A DNA stretch of 64,000 nucleotides from Bathymodiolus brooksi (GCA_963680875.1 OY804579.1:25157804-25221803); one strand, 5' to 3'. Numbered from the stretch's first letter, positions 1-11,890 are shown. The notes: generated by a model not told the origin, from the letters alone. Numbers and translations are program-made.

Positions 1-860
1 CACTCTTAACTTTGCGATCACTTTTTATCACAAGTTGTAAATCCTAATTGTTAGTGAAACGGTCATAACTCTTAGTACACTTACGTCTACGCTTACCAAT
101 TACGACTTTTAGTGAAACGGTTGCCTGTCTTTAAATAACTATAATAAGTGTGTTTGATGTAATTTAAGCTTGGATTCAACTGTTTTAGAAAATACATCTA
201 TGAAAATAAGGAGCTACCGAAGCATGAGACTACTGCAGCATGTCAACAAGTGAAAGTTGAACAAGCATATATAACTAGAGGCTCCCAGGAGCCTGTAATC
301 GCTCACCTGGTTTTCAATTTGACATCTAAAGTTGATAGAAAATGGGGGTGTTACACATAATTTTGAAAGTGGACCACCCAAAGATCATTTCAACTCAAAT
401 TTCTGAGCAAAAAATTTTGATGTGATTTTTATCACATAATATTCCTAAACGGAATAAACTGGTTGAAAAAATCTCACAGAAAAACCCAGAATATATGTTA
501 AACTACTCATTGTCATGTAGCTGCAGTTAAAATTTGAGTTCATTTTGAAATATAATAAAGCAACAATGGACAACTAAACAAATTTCTATTTTTTTGTAAC
601 AGCAGCCATTTTGAATGGAGGGTGGGGCTGTCAGACACAAATTTGAAATGGGACTACCCAAGGACTATCCCAGCCAAATTTAGTTTAATTTGGTTCAGCG
701 GTTTCAGAGAAAAAGATTTAAATGTGATCTTTTATCAAAATATGCCTAATTTGCATAATCTGTATAAATTGGCAGAAAGAAAAATTTCACAGAAAAACCC
801 AGAATATATGTTAAACTACTCATTGCCATGTGGCTGCAGTTAAAATATAAACTCATTATA
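1..860 (+). repeat. Duplicated segment, copy 1
   Basis: This stretch reappears almost base for base from about 2229. It starts inside the right arm of the foldback described at 2133-2343, continues through a ~150-bp spacer, and enters a repeat cassette at about 271 marked by GAGCCTGTAATCGCTCACC. Because foldback arm, spacer and cassette occur in the same order and spacing in both copies, duplication of the whole block explains them better than independent insertions. Copy 1 carries about 50 extra bases near 322-370 that copy 2 lacks. The open frame at 622-843 lies in the repeat and is not a gene. The window edge cuts the left side. Confidence 0.8.
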
Positions 861-2132
861 ATTTATAACAAAGCAGCAATGAACAATTACAGAAATTTGT
901 ATTTTTAGTAACAGCAATTTTTGCATTTTTTCTTTTGGACATTGTGTGTTGTCTGTTCTTCTTTGATATACAGATTCTGATTACCCCTTTAGTATCTTCA
1001 AACTCTTTTTAAAAGGAAGACACCTCAAAAATGGTGGGGTTGTACTGTTGTGAGTATTGCCTTACTGAATCTCTTTCTCTCTAAGACTGATATATAAATA
1101 TGAATGTCCTTATGATTATTTTTTGATATATCATTTAGAAATAATATTCCAAATGTTATCTAATCACAGTGTTTCCTGAGTAGATCCAAAGTTACGAGTA
1201 TTTGTAAACCTAATCTGAAATTAAACACTTGGTCTGATAAACACCTATACACAGTCATTTTCTCAAATGATTTCAGATGCGAATACAGAACAATCCTCAT
1301 GGCATGGGCAACCTAAATCACACAATAAAGTCTAACCAGACTATAGATTCATATCATTTTCTTAACCTGAAATCTGATTAAGAATGAGTCATGTTCTCAT
1401 GATTTTGTATTATGGTCAAATTACAAATGCACTGTACATATTTGATTTGATAAAGAAACATATTTAGAACTTAAATAATAATTACTAGATCAATACACCC
1501 CCACCTTTTTTTTCCTTTGTAGTAGATCTAAAAACATCCCATAAGGCGTCACATTGTCTCCCCATATCTTGGAAGTAAAACTGAACTTATTTTGGAGAAA
1601 ATAATTTACCTTAATCCATTTACGCACCTATAAAGACATGCAAGGCAAAAAATGTACAAAAATTCAGTCTATGACAGACGAAAATAGCAACAATGATTAA
1701 TGTACATTCAGATGTCAAACTTTAAAATGCATATGTTTATTTCATAGTAAACACTGTTAACTGTCTGACATAAACAAAAAAAAACATTACTCCTTGTGTT
1801 GATAGTTCTCCCACAGTGACAAAGAAAAAGGGGGTGGGGAGCTAGTGAAAAGATCTAATTGAACTGAAGTCTCTTCTGTATTTGAATTTTGAAACTACCT
1901 GGGATTCAGAATTTCAAATTGTAATATTTTTATTATGAATTCTTATTTTTAGATTTTCTTCTTAAAATGTCCCCTATTTGTGCCCCGACTTATCTGTAAA
2001 TTTATTGTTTGAAAAGATTACAAATTAATTTGTAAAACAGAAAATTGTTGCCTATTAGTCCTTAACACTGCCCAATATTTAAATCATCCATGTTTTCAAG
2101 AATTGTCTCCCTTTTATACCCTGGACCTGGTG
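861..2132. other. Non-coding AT-rich spacer
   Basis: No exon-like frame, RNA gene or repeat structure was recognised. The sequence is AT-rich with short homopolymers and separates the two duplicated blocks. Confidence 0.5.
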
Positions 2133-2343
2133 ACCGTTTCACTAAAGTAAGTCGTAAACGTAGACGCAAGTTCACTAAGACTTACGACCCGATTCACTAA
2201 TAATTAGGGTTTACGACTTACGTGTATATACTACCACTCTTAACTTTGCGATCACTTTTTATCGCAAGTTGTAAATCCTAATTGTTAGTGAAACGGTCGT
2301 AACTCTTAGTACACTTACCACTTACGACTTTTAGTGAAACGGT
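2133..2343. mobile_element. Foldback (MITE-like) element
   Basis: The two halves are imperfect reverse complements of about 100 bases each. The outer ends read ACCGTTTCACTAAA and TTTAGTGAAACGGT, and internal blocks such as TTCACTAA and TTACGACTTA recur in both arms around a short centre near 2230. There is no coding capacity. A target-site duplication was not clear. The right arm of the same foldback is present at 1-122. The superfamily is not assigned. Confidence 0.75.
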
Positions 2344-3050
2344 TGCCTGTCTTTAAATAACTATAATAAATGTGTTTGATGTAATTTAAGCTTGGATTCA
2401 ACTGTTTTAGAAAATACATCTATGAACATAAGGAGCTATCGAAGCATGAGACTACTGCAGCATGTCAACAAGTGAAAGTTGAACAAGCATATATAACTAG
2501 AGGCTCCAAGGAGCCTGTAATCGCTCACCTGGTTTTCAATTTGGTGGACCACCCAAAGATCATTTCAACTCAAATTTCTGAGCAAAAAATTTTGATGTGA
2601 TTTTTATCTCATAATATTCCTAAACGGAATAAACTGGTTGAAAAAATCTCACAGAAAAACCCAGAATATATGTTAAACTACTCATTGTCATGTAGCTGCA
2701 GTTAAAATTTGAGTTCATTTTGAAATATAATAAAGCAACAATGGACAACTAAACAAATTTCTATTTTTTGTAACAGCAGCCATTTTGAATGGAGGGTGGG
2801 GCTGTCGGACACAATTTTGAAATGGGACTACCCAAGGACTATCCCAGACAAATTTAGTTTAATTTGGTTCAGCGGTTTCAGAGAAGAAGATTTAAATGTG
2901 ATCTTTTATCAAAATATGCCTAATTTGCATAATCGGTAAAAATCGGCTGAAAGAAAAATTTCACAGAAAAACCTGGACTATATGTTAAACTACTCATTGT
3001 CATGTAGCTGCAGTTAAAATTTGAGCTCATTTTGGTTTATACTAAAGCAG
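2229..3050 (+). repeat. Duplicated segment, copy 2
   Basis: This is the second copy of 1-860, differing by point changes and a ~50-base deletion where the cassette begins. It includes the right half of the foldback at 2133-2343 and the start of the cassette at 2495. Confidence 0.8.
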
Positions 3051-3575
3051 CAATGGACAATTGAAGAAATTTCTATTTTTAGTAATAGCAGCCATCTTGA
3101 ATGGAGGGAGGGACTGTCGGACACAGTTTTGAAAGGGACCCACCCAGGTTTGGTGTAATTTGGTCAGCGGTTTCAGAGAAGAAGATCTAAATGTGATCTT
3201 TTATCAAAATATGCCTAATTTGCATAATTGGTAAAAATCAGCTGTAAGAAAAATTTCACAGAAAAACCCGGACTATATGTTAAACTACTCATTGTCATGT
3301 AGCTGCAGTTAAAATTTGAGCTCATTTTGGTTTATACTAAAGCAGCAATGGACAATTGAAGAAATTTCTATTTTTAGTAATAGCAGCCATCTTGAATGGA
3401 GGGAGGGACTGTCGGACACACTTTTGAAAGGGACCCACCCAGGGACCATCCCTGCCAGGTTTGGTTTAATTTGGTTCAGTGGTTTCAGAGGAGAAGATTT
3501 AAATGTGAAAGTTTACGACGTACGACGGACGTCTAGTGATGGCAAAAGCTCACCTGGCCACATTATTTTTCTTCA
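2495..3575 (+). mobile_element. GAGCCTG/CTCACCTGG cassette with ~300-bp monomers
   Basis: The 5' end carries a small stem (GAGGCTCC...GGAGCCT) followed by ATCGCTCACCTGG. The 3' end carries ACGACGGACG, AGTGATGGCAAAAGC and TCACCTGG. Between them the block CAGCCATNTTGAATGGAGGG recurs at roughly 2780, 3090 and 3387, each followed by GTTTCAGAG and an AAATTTCACAGAAAAACC stretch, so the core is a tandem array of ~300-bp monomers. The same two ends bound the cassettes at 9990, 25176 and 48048, whose cores differ. Open frames inside (for example 3316-3597) run through repeat monomers and are not taken as genes. The architecture resembles tandem-repeat-bearing non-autonomous elements of bivalves; that is inference. 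Confidence 0.65.
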
Positions 3576-3639
3576 TACAGTAATTTGCAGGACATAATAA
3601 TGCGTTGGATATAGTAAAATGCTGGAAACCGTAACTTCA

Positions 3640-4300
3640 GAATTTTAGACTCCTTTTCGAAATAAAATAGCAAACTTTTTTTATGGTGATCATTTAATTT
3701 GCCCCCAAAAAATGCATTAAATTGGATGAAAAATAAGAAAGTTCAAATTTTACTATTGGCTTTAGTCGAACTCTGTAGGTTGAATTCGTCTCCTAAACTG
3801 TAAGAGACAGGGGAAATTTGTCAGCATCATACCGAAAGTTCTCAGCTCAATAAATTCAAAGAAAGAAACTCTGGACGAAAAATAAAAATTCTATATGCCT
3901 TCCAAATTTCAGAATTTTGGCCCCATTAAATTAGACACCTTTTAAAAATATTAAGATGATCATTTTGCAACAAAACTGCATTAAAATTGGATGAAAAATT
4001 TCCTCCCTAGGACCCCTTTTATGACAACAAAGGGTAATAGTTACATAACACTATACATTTTTTCCAAGGAATTCATTAAAAAAATTCATCAAAATTAGAT
4101 GAAAAATAAACTGTCCATGTACTTACAAATAACAGAAACATTCTCTTATTTGGAAACCGTTAAGACTACAATACCCCAAATCAATACCAACCCTTATCCA
4201 GTGCCATGAATCATTGTGTTCAAAATTCGGAAGATTTTTTTTTAGAGTTTACCCTGGATGGACAGATGCTGACAGACAGACGCCAAGTGATGGATCAGGT
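3640..4300 (+). repeat. Dispersed repeat R, uninterrupted copy
   Basis: The segment shares AATAAAATAGCAAA, GCATTAAAATTGGATG, AATAAGAAAGTTCAAAT, CTCCTAAACTGTAAG-type blocks and a terminal block (CCAGTGCCATGAATCATTG) in the same order with 13380-13824 plus 14577-14650. In this copy the two parts are contiguous at about 4168-4185, so it serves as the empty site for the insertion at 13825-14576. It ends in a CAGACAGACGCCAAGTGATGG block and CAGGTGAGCT, the 3' end type of the GAGCCTG cassettes. Confidence 0.65.
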
Positions 4301-4436
4301 GAGCTGATAAAAGTGAGAAATGTTTCCTTAGATTTATTTTCATATGTACCGTATATTATGTTTTTATCTAACTTTTGTTAACAAGATGCAGAGTCAATAT
4401 ATATGCTTCATAAGATGTAAACCAATTCTTTCTGCT

Positions 4437-4535
4437 CAATACTATATTATAAACTGTCAATACTATATTATTAACTGTCAATACTATATTATAAACTGTC
4501 AATACTATATTATCAACTGTCAATACTATATTATC
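4437..4535. repeat. 21-bp tandem array
   Basis: About five units of ~21 bp, each containing CAATACTATATTAT and AACTGT, are arranged head to tail. The same unit returns as short arrays at 5866-5905 and 7367-7445. Frames read through it on both strands are low-complexity artefacts. Confidence 0.9.
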
Positions 4536-4559
4536 AGTCCCTGAAATGGACGGTCGCCC

Positions 4560-5860
4560 AGTCGCCAAATGCGACTAATATCTTATTCAGGTGACCAAAA
4601 GCTGCTCCAATTTAGGTAGTCACTGGCCCAACAAAAAATGTTTGGGCGATTGCCTAAAAGACTGTTAAAAATTGTTGTTTTACCGAAACCGGACATAAAC
4701 TGTAACTTCAACGGTAGATAACTCTTCTGTTCTAGTCAAAAACGATTTGCTACGAGCACAGCGATTGGTCCAAATACATTTTTGTAGCCAATGAATACAC
4801 AGCTAATGTAATTTACTGTTCTCCCCAATTATTTATTTTTATTGAGCCAATCAATACACGTTTCCTACACGTTTTCATGTAATACACAAGTATTCACTAA
4901 ATATTAGAAAAGAAACATGTTTTTTTGTTTCTTTATGATTTAATTATTAAAATTACGGACGAAGTGGAAAGTTGTGAACAATAAAGAGAATTCTGTCGAC
5001 TTATAATGTTTGCGATCTGGTATCTTCCACGGTTCGGAAATTTATTCATTCAATCTGCTGCAAAATGTACATGTACGAATTTCATTTTACAGAAATCGGA
5101 AACCTTTTTGTGTCAATCCTTGGGTAGTCATTGAAAAACTTTTCCCCAACAACAGAGAGAAAATCGTTGACAGTAATGTCAAACTACGGAAACGATCTGG
5201 CCTGTCACTTCTTTTAAACTTTTTATAGTTCATCTCTATATGTACACGGCTACATTTTAATGACAATTGGGAGTGTTTTCTTTTTTGGAACCAGAACTTT
5301 TGTTTACAAATTAAAAAATAACAGGAAAAGTTAACAGTTGTTTATATAACAGAAAATGACAGCACCGTTTTTTATTTCAACAAAGTGAGATACTCGTTTG
5401 GAATGAATAACCAACTGACATTACCCCGAACTGAGAGGTTATTTTACTTTAAAATCATTTCCTCATAGTGGATTGAAACAAGTGATGTCACGCTTCACTT
5501 TGGGGAGTACAAGAGTGGTCCTTGTAGTGCCATTAGTCTACTATTTTTCGGATGTCTTTAATGTGATCATGGCATTGATCTCCCCTTACACAAACCAGCC
5601 TATTATTGTCCCCATCCGATGGACTAGCATCGTTTCTTGAGACCACCCTATCCAATGGCGTCAAGGTTGTCGAAAAGGTTATAACAAGTAAATTCAGGTT
5701 TCATTTGATAGCAATATATGCATTGGGGTGTTTTCGCAATTTCAGCTGCACACCTGTACCAAAATTACCTTGAAGAGCCATCTGGCCTCGGTAAATATAA
5801 TGTTCCTGGGTTAATAAATCCTTGTACAGTGTATCCACCTCATTAAAAGTCATTAATTGT
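4560..5860. other. No recognised gene
   Basis: This region lies between two 21-bp arrays. A short frame at 5010-5228 has no recognisable domain and no splice context. Nothing else is supported. Confidence 0.45.
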
Positions 5861-5865
5861 ATACT

Positions 5866-5905
5866 GTCAATACCATATTATCAACTGTCAATACTATATA
5901 AATAA
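5866..5905. repeat. Short 21-bp array, second site
   Basis: Two diverged units with CAATAC(C/T)ATAT and CAACTGT immediately precede the MITE at 5912. Confidence 0.75.
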
Positions 5906-5911
5906 CATATA

Positions 5912-6369
5912 GTTGAGAGGGTAATAGATCAGATTGCTACCATGAGAAAAACATTGTCAACCGAGGCGAAGCCGAGGTTGACAATGTCTTTTTCGAAGGG
6001 TAACAATATACATTTACGGCCCTCTGTGTAGGGAAACATTCAGATTTGTCAACCTGAGGGGGAAGTTGTTTTCCCCGAGGGCTTGCCCGTGGGAAAACAA
6101 CCCCCTGAGGGTTGACAAATCTGGATGTTTCCCTACACAAGAGGGCCGTAATTGTTTTATTATATTTTTGCCAATGTTTTATAGGTTATCTCCCTTGTGG
6201 GGGAAAATTGGGTTGTTCGGCGGGGAACAATAGGGTTGTTTCCCGGCAGCGCAAATTTTGGCAAAACATCTCAATTATTTTATTATCACATGACTAATTT
6301 AATCCAATCAAAATCTATCATATAGATTAAAATATAATAATGATTAATCTGATCTATCACCCTCTCAAC
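5912..6369. mobile_element. TA-flanked MITE with ~25-bp TIRs
   Basis: The left end reads GTTGAGAGGGTAATAGATC and the right end is its reverse complement with one change. TA lies outside each end (5910-5911 and 6370-6371), consistent with a TA target duplication. The 458-bp body has no transposase. It contains two internal hairpins: a short one near 5953-5987 (CATTGTCAACC...GGTTGACAATG) and the long one at 6014-6151. TA duplication suggests a Tc1/mariner-type mobiliser, which is inference. Confidence 0.8.
6014..6151. repeat. Long hairpin, ~60-bp arms
   Basis: The arms start TTACGGCCCTCT and end AGAGGGCCGTAA and pair nearly perfectly inward, through GTAGGGAAACAT and TTTGTCAACC, to a ~15-base loop near 6082. 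It is GC-richer than its surroundings. It could be a nested foldback inside the MITE at 5912-6369 or part of that MITE. Confidence 0.9.
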
Positions 6370-6429
6370 TACATGTACATTTTTTTTTTTGTATATGTTA
6401 TTTAATTTATTATACTGAATGTTTTCACT

Positions 6430-7360
6430 TTCTCGTTTGCAATGATGTTTATGTCTATAAATCCATTTATTGACCGAAATGGTAGGCTATAATTAATTGT
6501 TTTATCATTTTTCAATATTATTATTTAAAGTAATATTACACCAGTTTTGGGTGAAGAAAATTTGTCCCTGAAATATCAATTTGGAATATGGCGGTACCTT
6601 TACTAAGCTATTCATGCATGTTTCAAGTCGAAATGTGTTCCCAACAACTAGAAATCTACAAATCCGTGTGCATGTTTATCGTCTTCGCCATTGTTGTGGA
6701 GACTTTCGGTTGTTTTGTTCCGATGATTGCCGATCATGACCTCGTGAAGAAAAGTTAAACAATCATGGATGCTTCGTAAGCATGCACACATTCCTGACAA
6801 TGATTATTAAGGAATCTGTCTGTTTGCAATTATTCTTATGTTGTACACATGGAATATATATACAATGTATATATTTTTTTTTTCATCAACTGAACAGTGC
6901 GCATGAGCGATAATCTCCCCAAAAGAGTTCAAATCTCGGGTCACGTGCATATCATTTGCATTACTGTACGGGAAAACAGAATTATGTTCTTAAAATCTGC
7001 TTTTGAGTGGATTTTTAATGTTATGCAGTTGATTTTAATTAAAATTAAGTGAAAATCCAAGATATTTGCCTTTCATATTACTTTAAATATTAAAATTTTA
7101 TAAAAACTTTTTTTTAAAATTTTGGAAAATATTGATTTTTTTTGGAAAATTTTGAATTTTGAATTTTCTATAAATTTTTAAAATTTTGAATTTTTTAGAA
7201 ATTTTATGAAATTTTTTACCTTTATTTGTATATTGCATGGGTGTTGCTAAATGAGAGGGTGACAGTAAAAAAATTGTTACTCGCAAAGCCATGTGTCCGA
7301 GCAGAATGTTACCCTCGTCTTATCCAATAAAATTACAGCTTACATACATGAAGTATAATA
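6430..7360. other. No recognised gene
   Basis: AT-rich sequence with a low-complexity AAAATTTT-rich stretch at about 7090-7220 that produces an artefactual minus-strand frame. No exon or element was identified. Confidence 0.45.
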
Positions 7361-7366
7361 ATATAT

Positions 7367-7445
7367 CATAAACTGTCAATACTATATTATTAAACAATAC
7401 TATATTATAAACTGTCAATACTATATAATTATAAACTGTCAATAT
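7367..7445. repeat. Short 21-bp array, third site
   Basis: Three to four units containing CAATACTATATTAT and AAACTGT match the arrays at 4437 and 5866. A poly-T run follows. Confidence 0.8.
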
Positions 7446-7849
7446 TTTTTTTTTAGAACATCTTCATCAGAAACATCAGACTACACCTCTTTTAATATCA
7501 TAAACATAAGAAAAGTAATGAGTGCATAAAGTAGGCTAATACAGGAAGGAAGAATACCATACATGCTGTGAAAACACCCATATACATGAATAACAACATG
7601 CTCTAAAGTTTTAACATGTGACAATGATTATAGGAAGTTGTCTAGAAGCTCATATATCAATAAAAACATGTGTGGATAATAGACCATCAACTTTAGAACA
7701 ACGATAAACAAGTTTCAAATGCTGACAAATTAATAATATCAGAAGGCAATCAAGTGAAAACATAATCTTTTCTTCCACAATAGACATATAAACTTGATCA
7801 AAAGTTGAAATGTTAAGATGTGCTCTATAGCTTAATCAGCATAATAGCT

Positions 7850-9278
7850 AAAATGATCAAATAACAAGCTACGATGAGATTTACACGTAAAGCAACATAA
7901 AAACTTGACTAAATGACAAGCTATGATGAGCTCTACACATAGAGGAACACACAAACTTGATCAAATAGCAAGCTATGATGAGCTCTATAGATAGAGGAAC
8001 ACACACACTTGATCAAATGACAAGCTATGATGAGATCTACATGTAGAGGAACACAAACTTGATCAAATAACAAGCTATGATGAGATCTACATGTAGAGGA
8101 ACACAAACTTGATCAAATAACAAGCTATGATGAGATCTATAGGTAGAGGAACACACTAACTTAATAACAAGCTATGATGAGCTCTATAGGCAGAGGAACA
8201 CACTAACTTGATCAAATAACAAACTCTGTGAGCTCTATAGGCAGAGGAACACACAAACTTGATAAAATAACAAGCTATGATGAGTTCTACATGTAGAGGA
8301 ACACACACACTTGATCAAATAACAAGCTATGATGAGATCTATAGGTAGAGGAACACACTAACTTGATCAAATAACAAACTCTGTGAGCTCTATAGGCAGA
8401 GGAACACACAAACTTGATAAAATAACAAGCTATGATGAGCTCTATAGGCAAAGGAACACACAAACTTGATCAAATAACAAGCTATGATGAGCTCTATAGG
8501 CAAAGGAACACACGAACTTGATCAAATAACAAGCACTGTGAGCTCTATAGGCAGAGGAACACACAAACTTGATAAAATAACAAGCTATGATGAGTTCTAC
8601 ATGTAGAGGAACACACACACTTGATCAAATAACAAGCTATGATGAGCTCTATAGGCAGAGGAACACACAAACTTGATCAAATAACAAGCTATGATGAGCT
8701 CTATAGGCAAAGGAACACACGAACTTGATCAAATAACAAGCACTGTGAGCTCTATAGGCAGAGGAACACACAAACTTGATAAAATAACAAGCTATGATGA
8801 GTTCTACATGTAGAGGAACACACACACTTGATCAAATAACAAGCTATGATGAGATCTATAGGTAGAGGAACACACTAACTTGATCAAATAACAAACTCTG
8901 TGAGCTCTATAGGCAAAGGAACACACAAACTTGATAAAATAACAAGCTATGATGAGCTCTATATGCAAAGGAACACACGAACTTGATCAAATAACAAGCT
9001 ATGATGAGCTCTATAGGCAAAGGAACACACAAACTTGATCAAATAACAAGCTATGATGAGCTCTATAGGCAAAGGAACACACGAACTTGATCAAATAACA
9101 AGCTATGATGAGCTCTATAGGCAGAGGAACACACAAACTTGATCAAATAACAAGCTATGATGAGCTCTATAGGCAAAGGAACATACAAACTTGATCAAAT
9201 GACAAGCTATGATGAGTTCTACATGTAGAGGAACACTAACTTGATCAAATAACAAGCTATGATGAGATGTATAGGTAA
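7850..9278. repeat. 52-bp minisatellite, ~27 copies
   Basis: The unit contains ACTTGATCAAATAACAAGC, TATGATGAGCTCTATAGG and AGGAACACAC and repeats about every 52 bases. Variant units (ACTCTGTGAGC; GAGTTCTACATGTAGAGG) recur in runs of three or four units, showing that multi-unit blocks were duplicated. Units at the left edge are the most diverged. If the lectin and Thr-rich exons are one gene, the array lies in the intron just downstream of the Thr-rich exon. Confidence 0.95.
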
Positions 9279-9426
9279 TTGTTCAAGCAATTTTACAGCA
9301 CATTCCAATGATACATTAACATAGCAATCATACAGAAGATTTATTTACTATGGTATATTTCTAAGCACAAACAACTAGAGCATGATATGAATGGATGAAA
9401 CATACAAAAGGTATGAAAGAACAAAC

Positions 9427-9621
9427 CTGTTTCAATTCCTTGAATAATAACATGATGAACAGCATCAGAAGTTGTAGCCTCAGAAGGTTTGTAATAGACT
9501 ACAGATTTGACAGTAGAGATTGTTGTTGATGATGTCAGAACGGTAGTGGTTGTGGTAGGTTGTACGGTTGATGTGGTTGGAGTGGTAGGTTTAGCTGTTG
9601 TTGTGGTGGTTGTCAGCATAC
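9427..9621 (-). CDS. Thr-rich mucin-like exon (partial gene)
   Basis: On the minus strand an AAAG acceptor lies just above 9621 and a GTTTGT donor just below 9427. The 195-bp exon is open, and both borders fall after the first base of a codon (phase 1-1). It encodes about 65 residues: a run dominated by Thr with Pro, Ser and Val (blocks such as TTTTTT, KPTTPTT, QPTTTTT), then a less repetitive end, HHVIIQGIET. Such Thr/Pro-rich segments are typical O-glycosylated stalks of secreted or membrane proteins. The phase matches the lectin exons at 24967-25131 and 26093-26371 on the same strand, so it could be the next exon of that gene; the ~15-kb gap makes this uncertain. The opposite-strand frame is a shadow. 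Confidence 0.5.
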
Positions 9622-9780
9622 CTTTATACATAAAAAAATGGGTAATTAACAGCCAAAAAATATTTGAAGCAAAGGAGTTGTCAGAAATGGCATTCATAAT
9701 AGCCAAAACTTATGATACGATATGAAACAAGAGGCCAGAAAAAAACATTGATACTGTAAAAGTCAAATATGTATATTATA

Positions 9781-9989
9781 ACCAGAGGCTCACAGATTCT
9801 ATATCGCTCATCTGATTATCATAAATATTTTTGTAGTTTCTAAGAGAAAGCCAATAGGGTCCTAGACTAAAAACTAAATACTGCAGTGGCTGCCATATTC
9901 GATTTCTGATGCCTAAAAATTCCAAGTTTTGTAAGAGACCATGTGCAATTCATGTACAGTTCAATCATTCATGCTGCTAGTTCCTATTA
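9781..9989 (+). repeat. Partial GAGCCTG-type cassette
   Basis: It begins CCAGAGGCTCACAG...ATCGCTCATCTG and has one diverged monomer (GCAGTGGCTGCCAT, GTTTTGTAAGAGACC). It stops where a second, fuller cassette starts at 9990. Confidence 0.55.
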
Positions 9990-11890
9990 ATAACCAGAGG
10001 CTCTCAAGAGCCTGTATCGTTCACCTGGTTATAAAAAAAACCAATTGGTCCTATGTAAAAACTATGTCCTGCAGTGGTAGTCATCTTGGAATTACGATCA
10101 ACATGAAAAACACAAAGTTTGTAAGGGACCTTCCAATGATTGAGGCAGACTTTAGGTTCAATCAGTGCAATAGCTTCAGAGAAGAATATATTTCTGTATT
10201 TTCCCCATATGGTCCTGTATTAATATTATGACCTGTGGTGGCAGCCATCTTGGATTTCCGATCGGCATAAAAAACAGAGGACCTTCCAATGATCATTCCT
10301 GGGCAGTTTGGTTTCAACTGTCCAAGTGGTTTCAGAGAAGAAGCGTTTTGAAACATTTTTCCCATAGGGTCCAATGTTAAACTAAGTTCTGCCGTAGCCG
10401 CCATTTTGAATTTCATATCGGAACAAAAAACGTAAAGTTTGTAGAGGACCATCCAATGAACATTCATGTACAGTTTGGCTTTAATCATATTTGTAGTTTC
10501 TGAGAAGAAGGCATTTGAACATTTTCCCATAGGGTCCAATGTTAATCTATGTCCTGCGGTGGCGGCCCTCTTGAATTTTCGATCGGCATAAAAAAACAGA
10601 AACTTTGTAGAGGACCTTCCAATGATCATTCCTGGGCAGTTTGGTTTCAATTGTCCAAGTGGTTTCAGAGAAGAAGCGTTTTGAAACATTTTCCCCATAG
10701 GGTCCAATATTAAACTAAGTCCTGTCGTAGCCGCCATTTTGAATTTCATATCGGAACAAAAAACGTAAAGTTTGTAGAGGACCATCCAATGAACATTCAT
10801 GTACAGTTTGGCTTTAATAATATTTGTAGTTTCTGAGAAGAAGGCATTTGAACATTTTCCCATAGGGTCCAATGTTAATCTATGTATTGCGGTGGTGGCC
10901 ATCTTGGATTTCCGATCGATATAAAAAACATAAACTTTGTAGAGGACCTTCCAATGATCATTCCTGGGCAGTTTGGTTTCAATTGTCCAAGTAGTTTCAG
11001 AGAAGAAGCGTTTTGAAACATTTTTCCCATAGGGTCCAATGTTAAACTAAGTCCTGCCGTAGCCGCCATTTTGAATTTCATACCGGAACAAAAAATCTAA
11101 AGTTTGTAGAGGACCATCTAATGAACATTCATGTACAGTTTGGCTTTAATCATATTTGTAGTTTCTGAGAAGAAGGCATTTGAATATTTTCCCATAGGGT
11201 GCAATGTTAATCTATGTCCTGCGGTGGTGGCCATCTTGGATTTCCGATCGGCATAAAAAACAGAAACTTTGTAGAGGATCTTCCAATGATCATTCCTGGG
11301 CAGTTTGGTTTCAACTGTCCAAGTGGTTTCAGAGAAGAAGCATTTTGAAACATTTTTCCCATAGGGTCCAATGTTAAACTAAGTTCTGCCGTAGCCACCA
11401 TTTTGAATTTCATATCGGAACAAAAAACATAAAGTTTGTAGAGGACCATCCAATGAACATTCATGTACAGTTTGGCTTTAATCATATTTGTAGTTTCTGA
11501 GAAGAAGGCATTTGAACATTTTCCCATAGTGTTCAATGTTAATCTATGTATTGCGGTGGCTGCCATCTTGGATTTCCGATCTGCATAAAAAACAGTAACT
11601 TGGTAAAGGACATTCCAATGATCATTCATTTACAGTTTGGGTTCAGTCAGTTCATTAGTTTCAGAGGAGAAGATCTTTGAAATTTCAGCCAATCAGAGCA
11701 TATTATTGGCCCTGGCAGCCATATTGAATATCCAACTGGAACGAAAAACAGTAACAATGTAGAGGACCATCCAAGGAACATTCCTGCTAAGTTTGGTTCC
11801 AATCGGCCCAGTGGTTTCGGAGAAGAAGCTTGAAATGTGAAAAGTTTACAGACGACGGACGCCAAGTGATGGCAATAGTGTTTATTCATT
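9990..11890 (+). mobile_element. GAGCCTG/CTCACCTGG cassette with 332-bp core
   Basis: The 5' end is CAGAGGCTCTCAAGAGCCTG followed by TATCGTTCACCTGG. The 3' end is GACGACGGACGCCAAGTGATG near 11847-11871. The core is the higher-order repeat at 10240-11640. Diverged monomers of the same kind (TTGGATTCAATC, ACCATCCAATGA) continue to about 12400, suggesting a second, decayed copy. It shares its ends with the cassettes at 2495, 25176 and 48048. Confidence 0.65.
10240..11640. repeat. Higher-order satellite, ~332-bp dimers
   Basis: Two related ~166-bp monomers alternate. Type A has CCATTTTGAATTTCATATCG and ATGAACATTCATG; type B has TTTCCGATCGGCATAAA and CATTCCTGGGCAGTTTGG. The marker AATNTTAAACTAAGT recurs near 10378, 10712, 11044 and 11376, a spacing of 332-334. 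A minus-strand frame stays open through several units (246 codons at 10902-10162, 140 at 11629-11207) because the dimer length is close to a multiple of three. The peptide repeats in step with the DNA (LDPMGK; GRSSTKF) and resembles no known domain, so it is not called a gene. Confidence 0.85.

Noticed and set aside
622..843. Short plus-strand frame as a gene
   Set aside because: It lies in the duplicated cassette and its peptide matches other monomers.
7840..9278. CRISPR-like array
   Set aside because: Units are contiguous 52-mers without unique spacers, in a eukaryotic context.
9507..9725. Val-rich plus-strand frame
   Set aside because: Reverse shadow of the Thr-rich exon.
10162..11629. 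Long minus-strand open frames as a repetitive protein gene
   Set aside because: The peptide repeats exactly with the DNA satellite, which lies inside a mobile cassette. No start context, splice sites or known domain.
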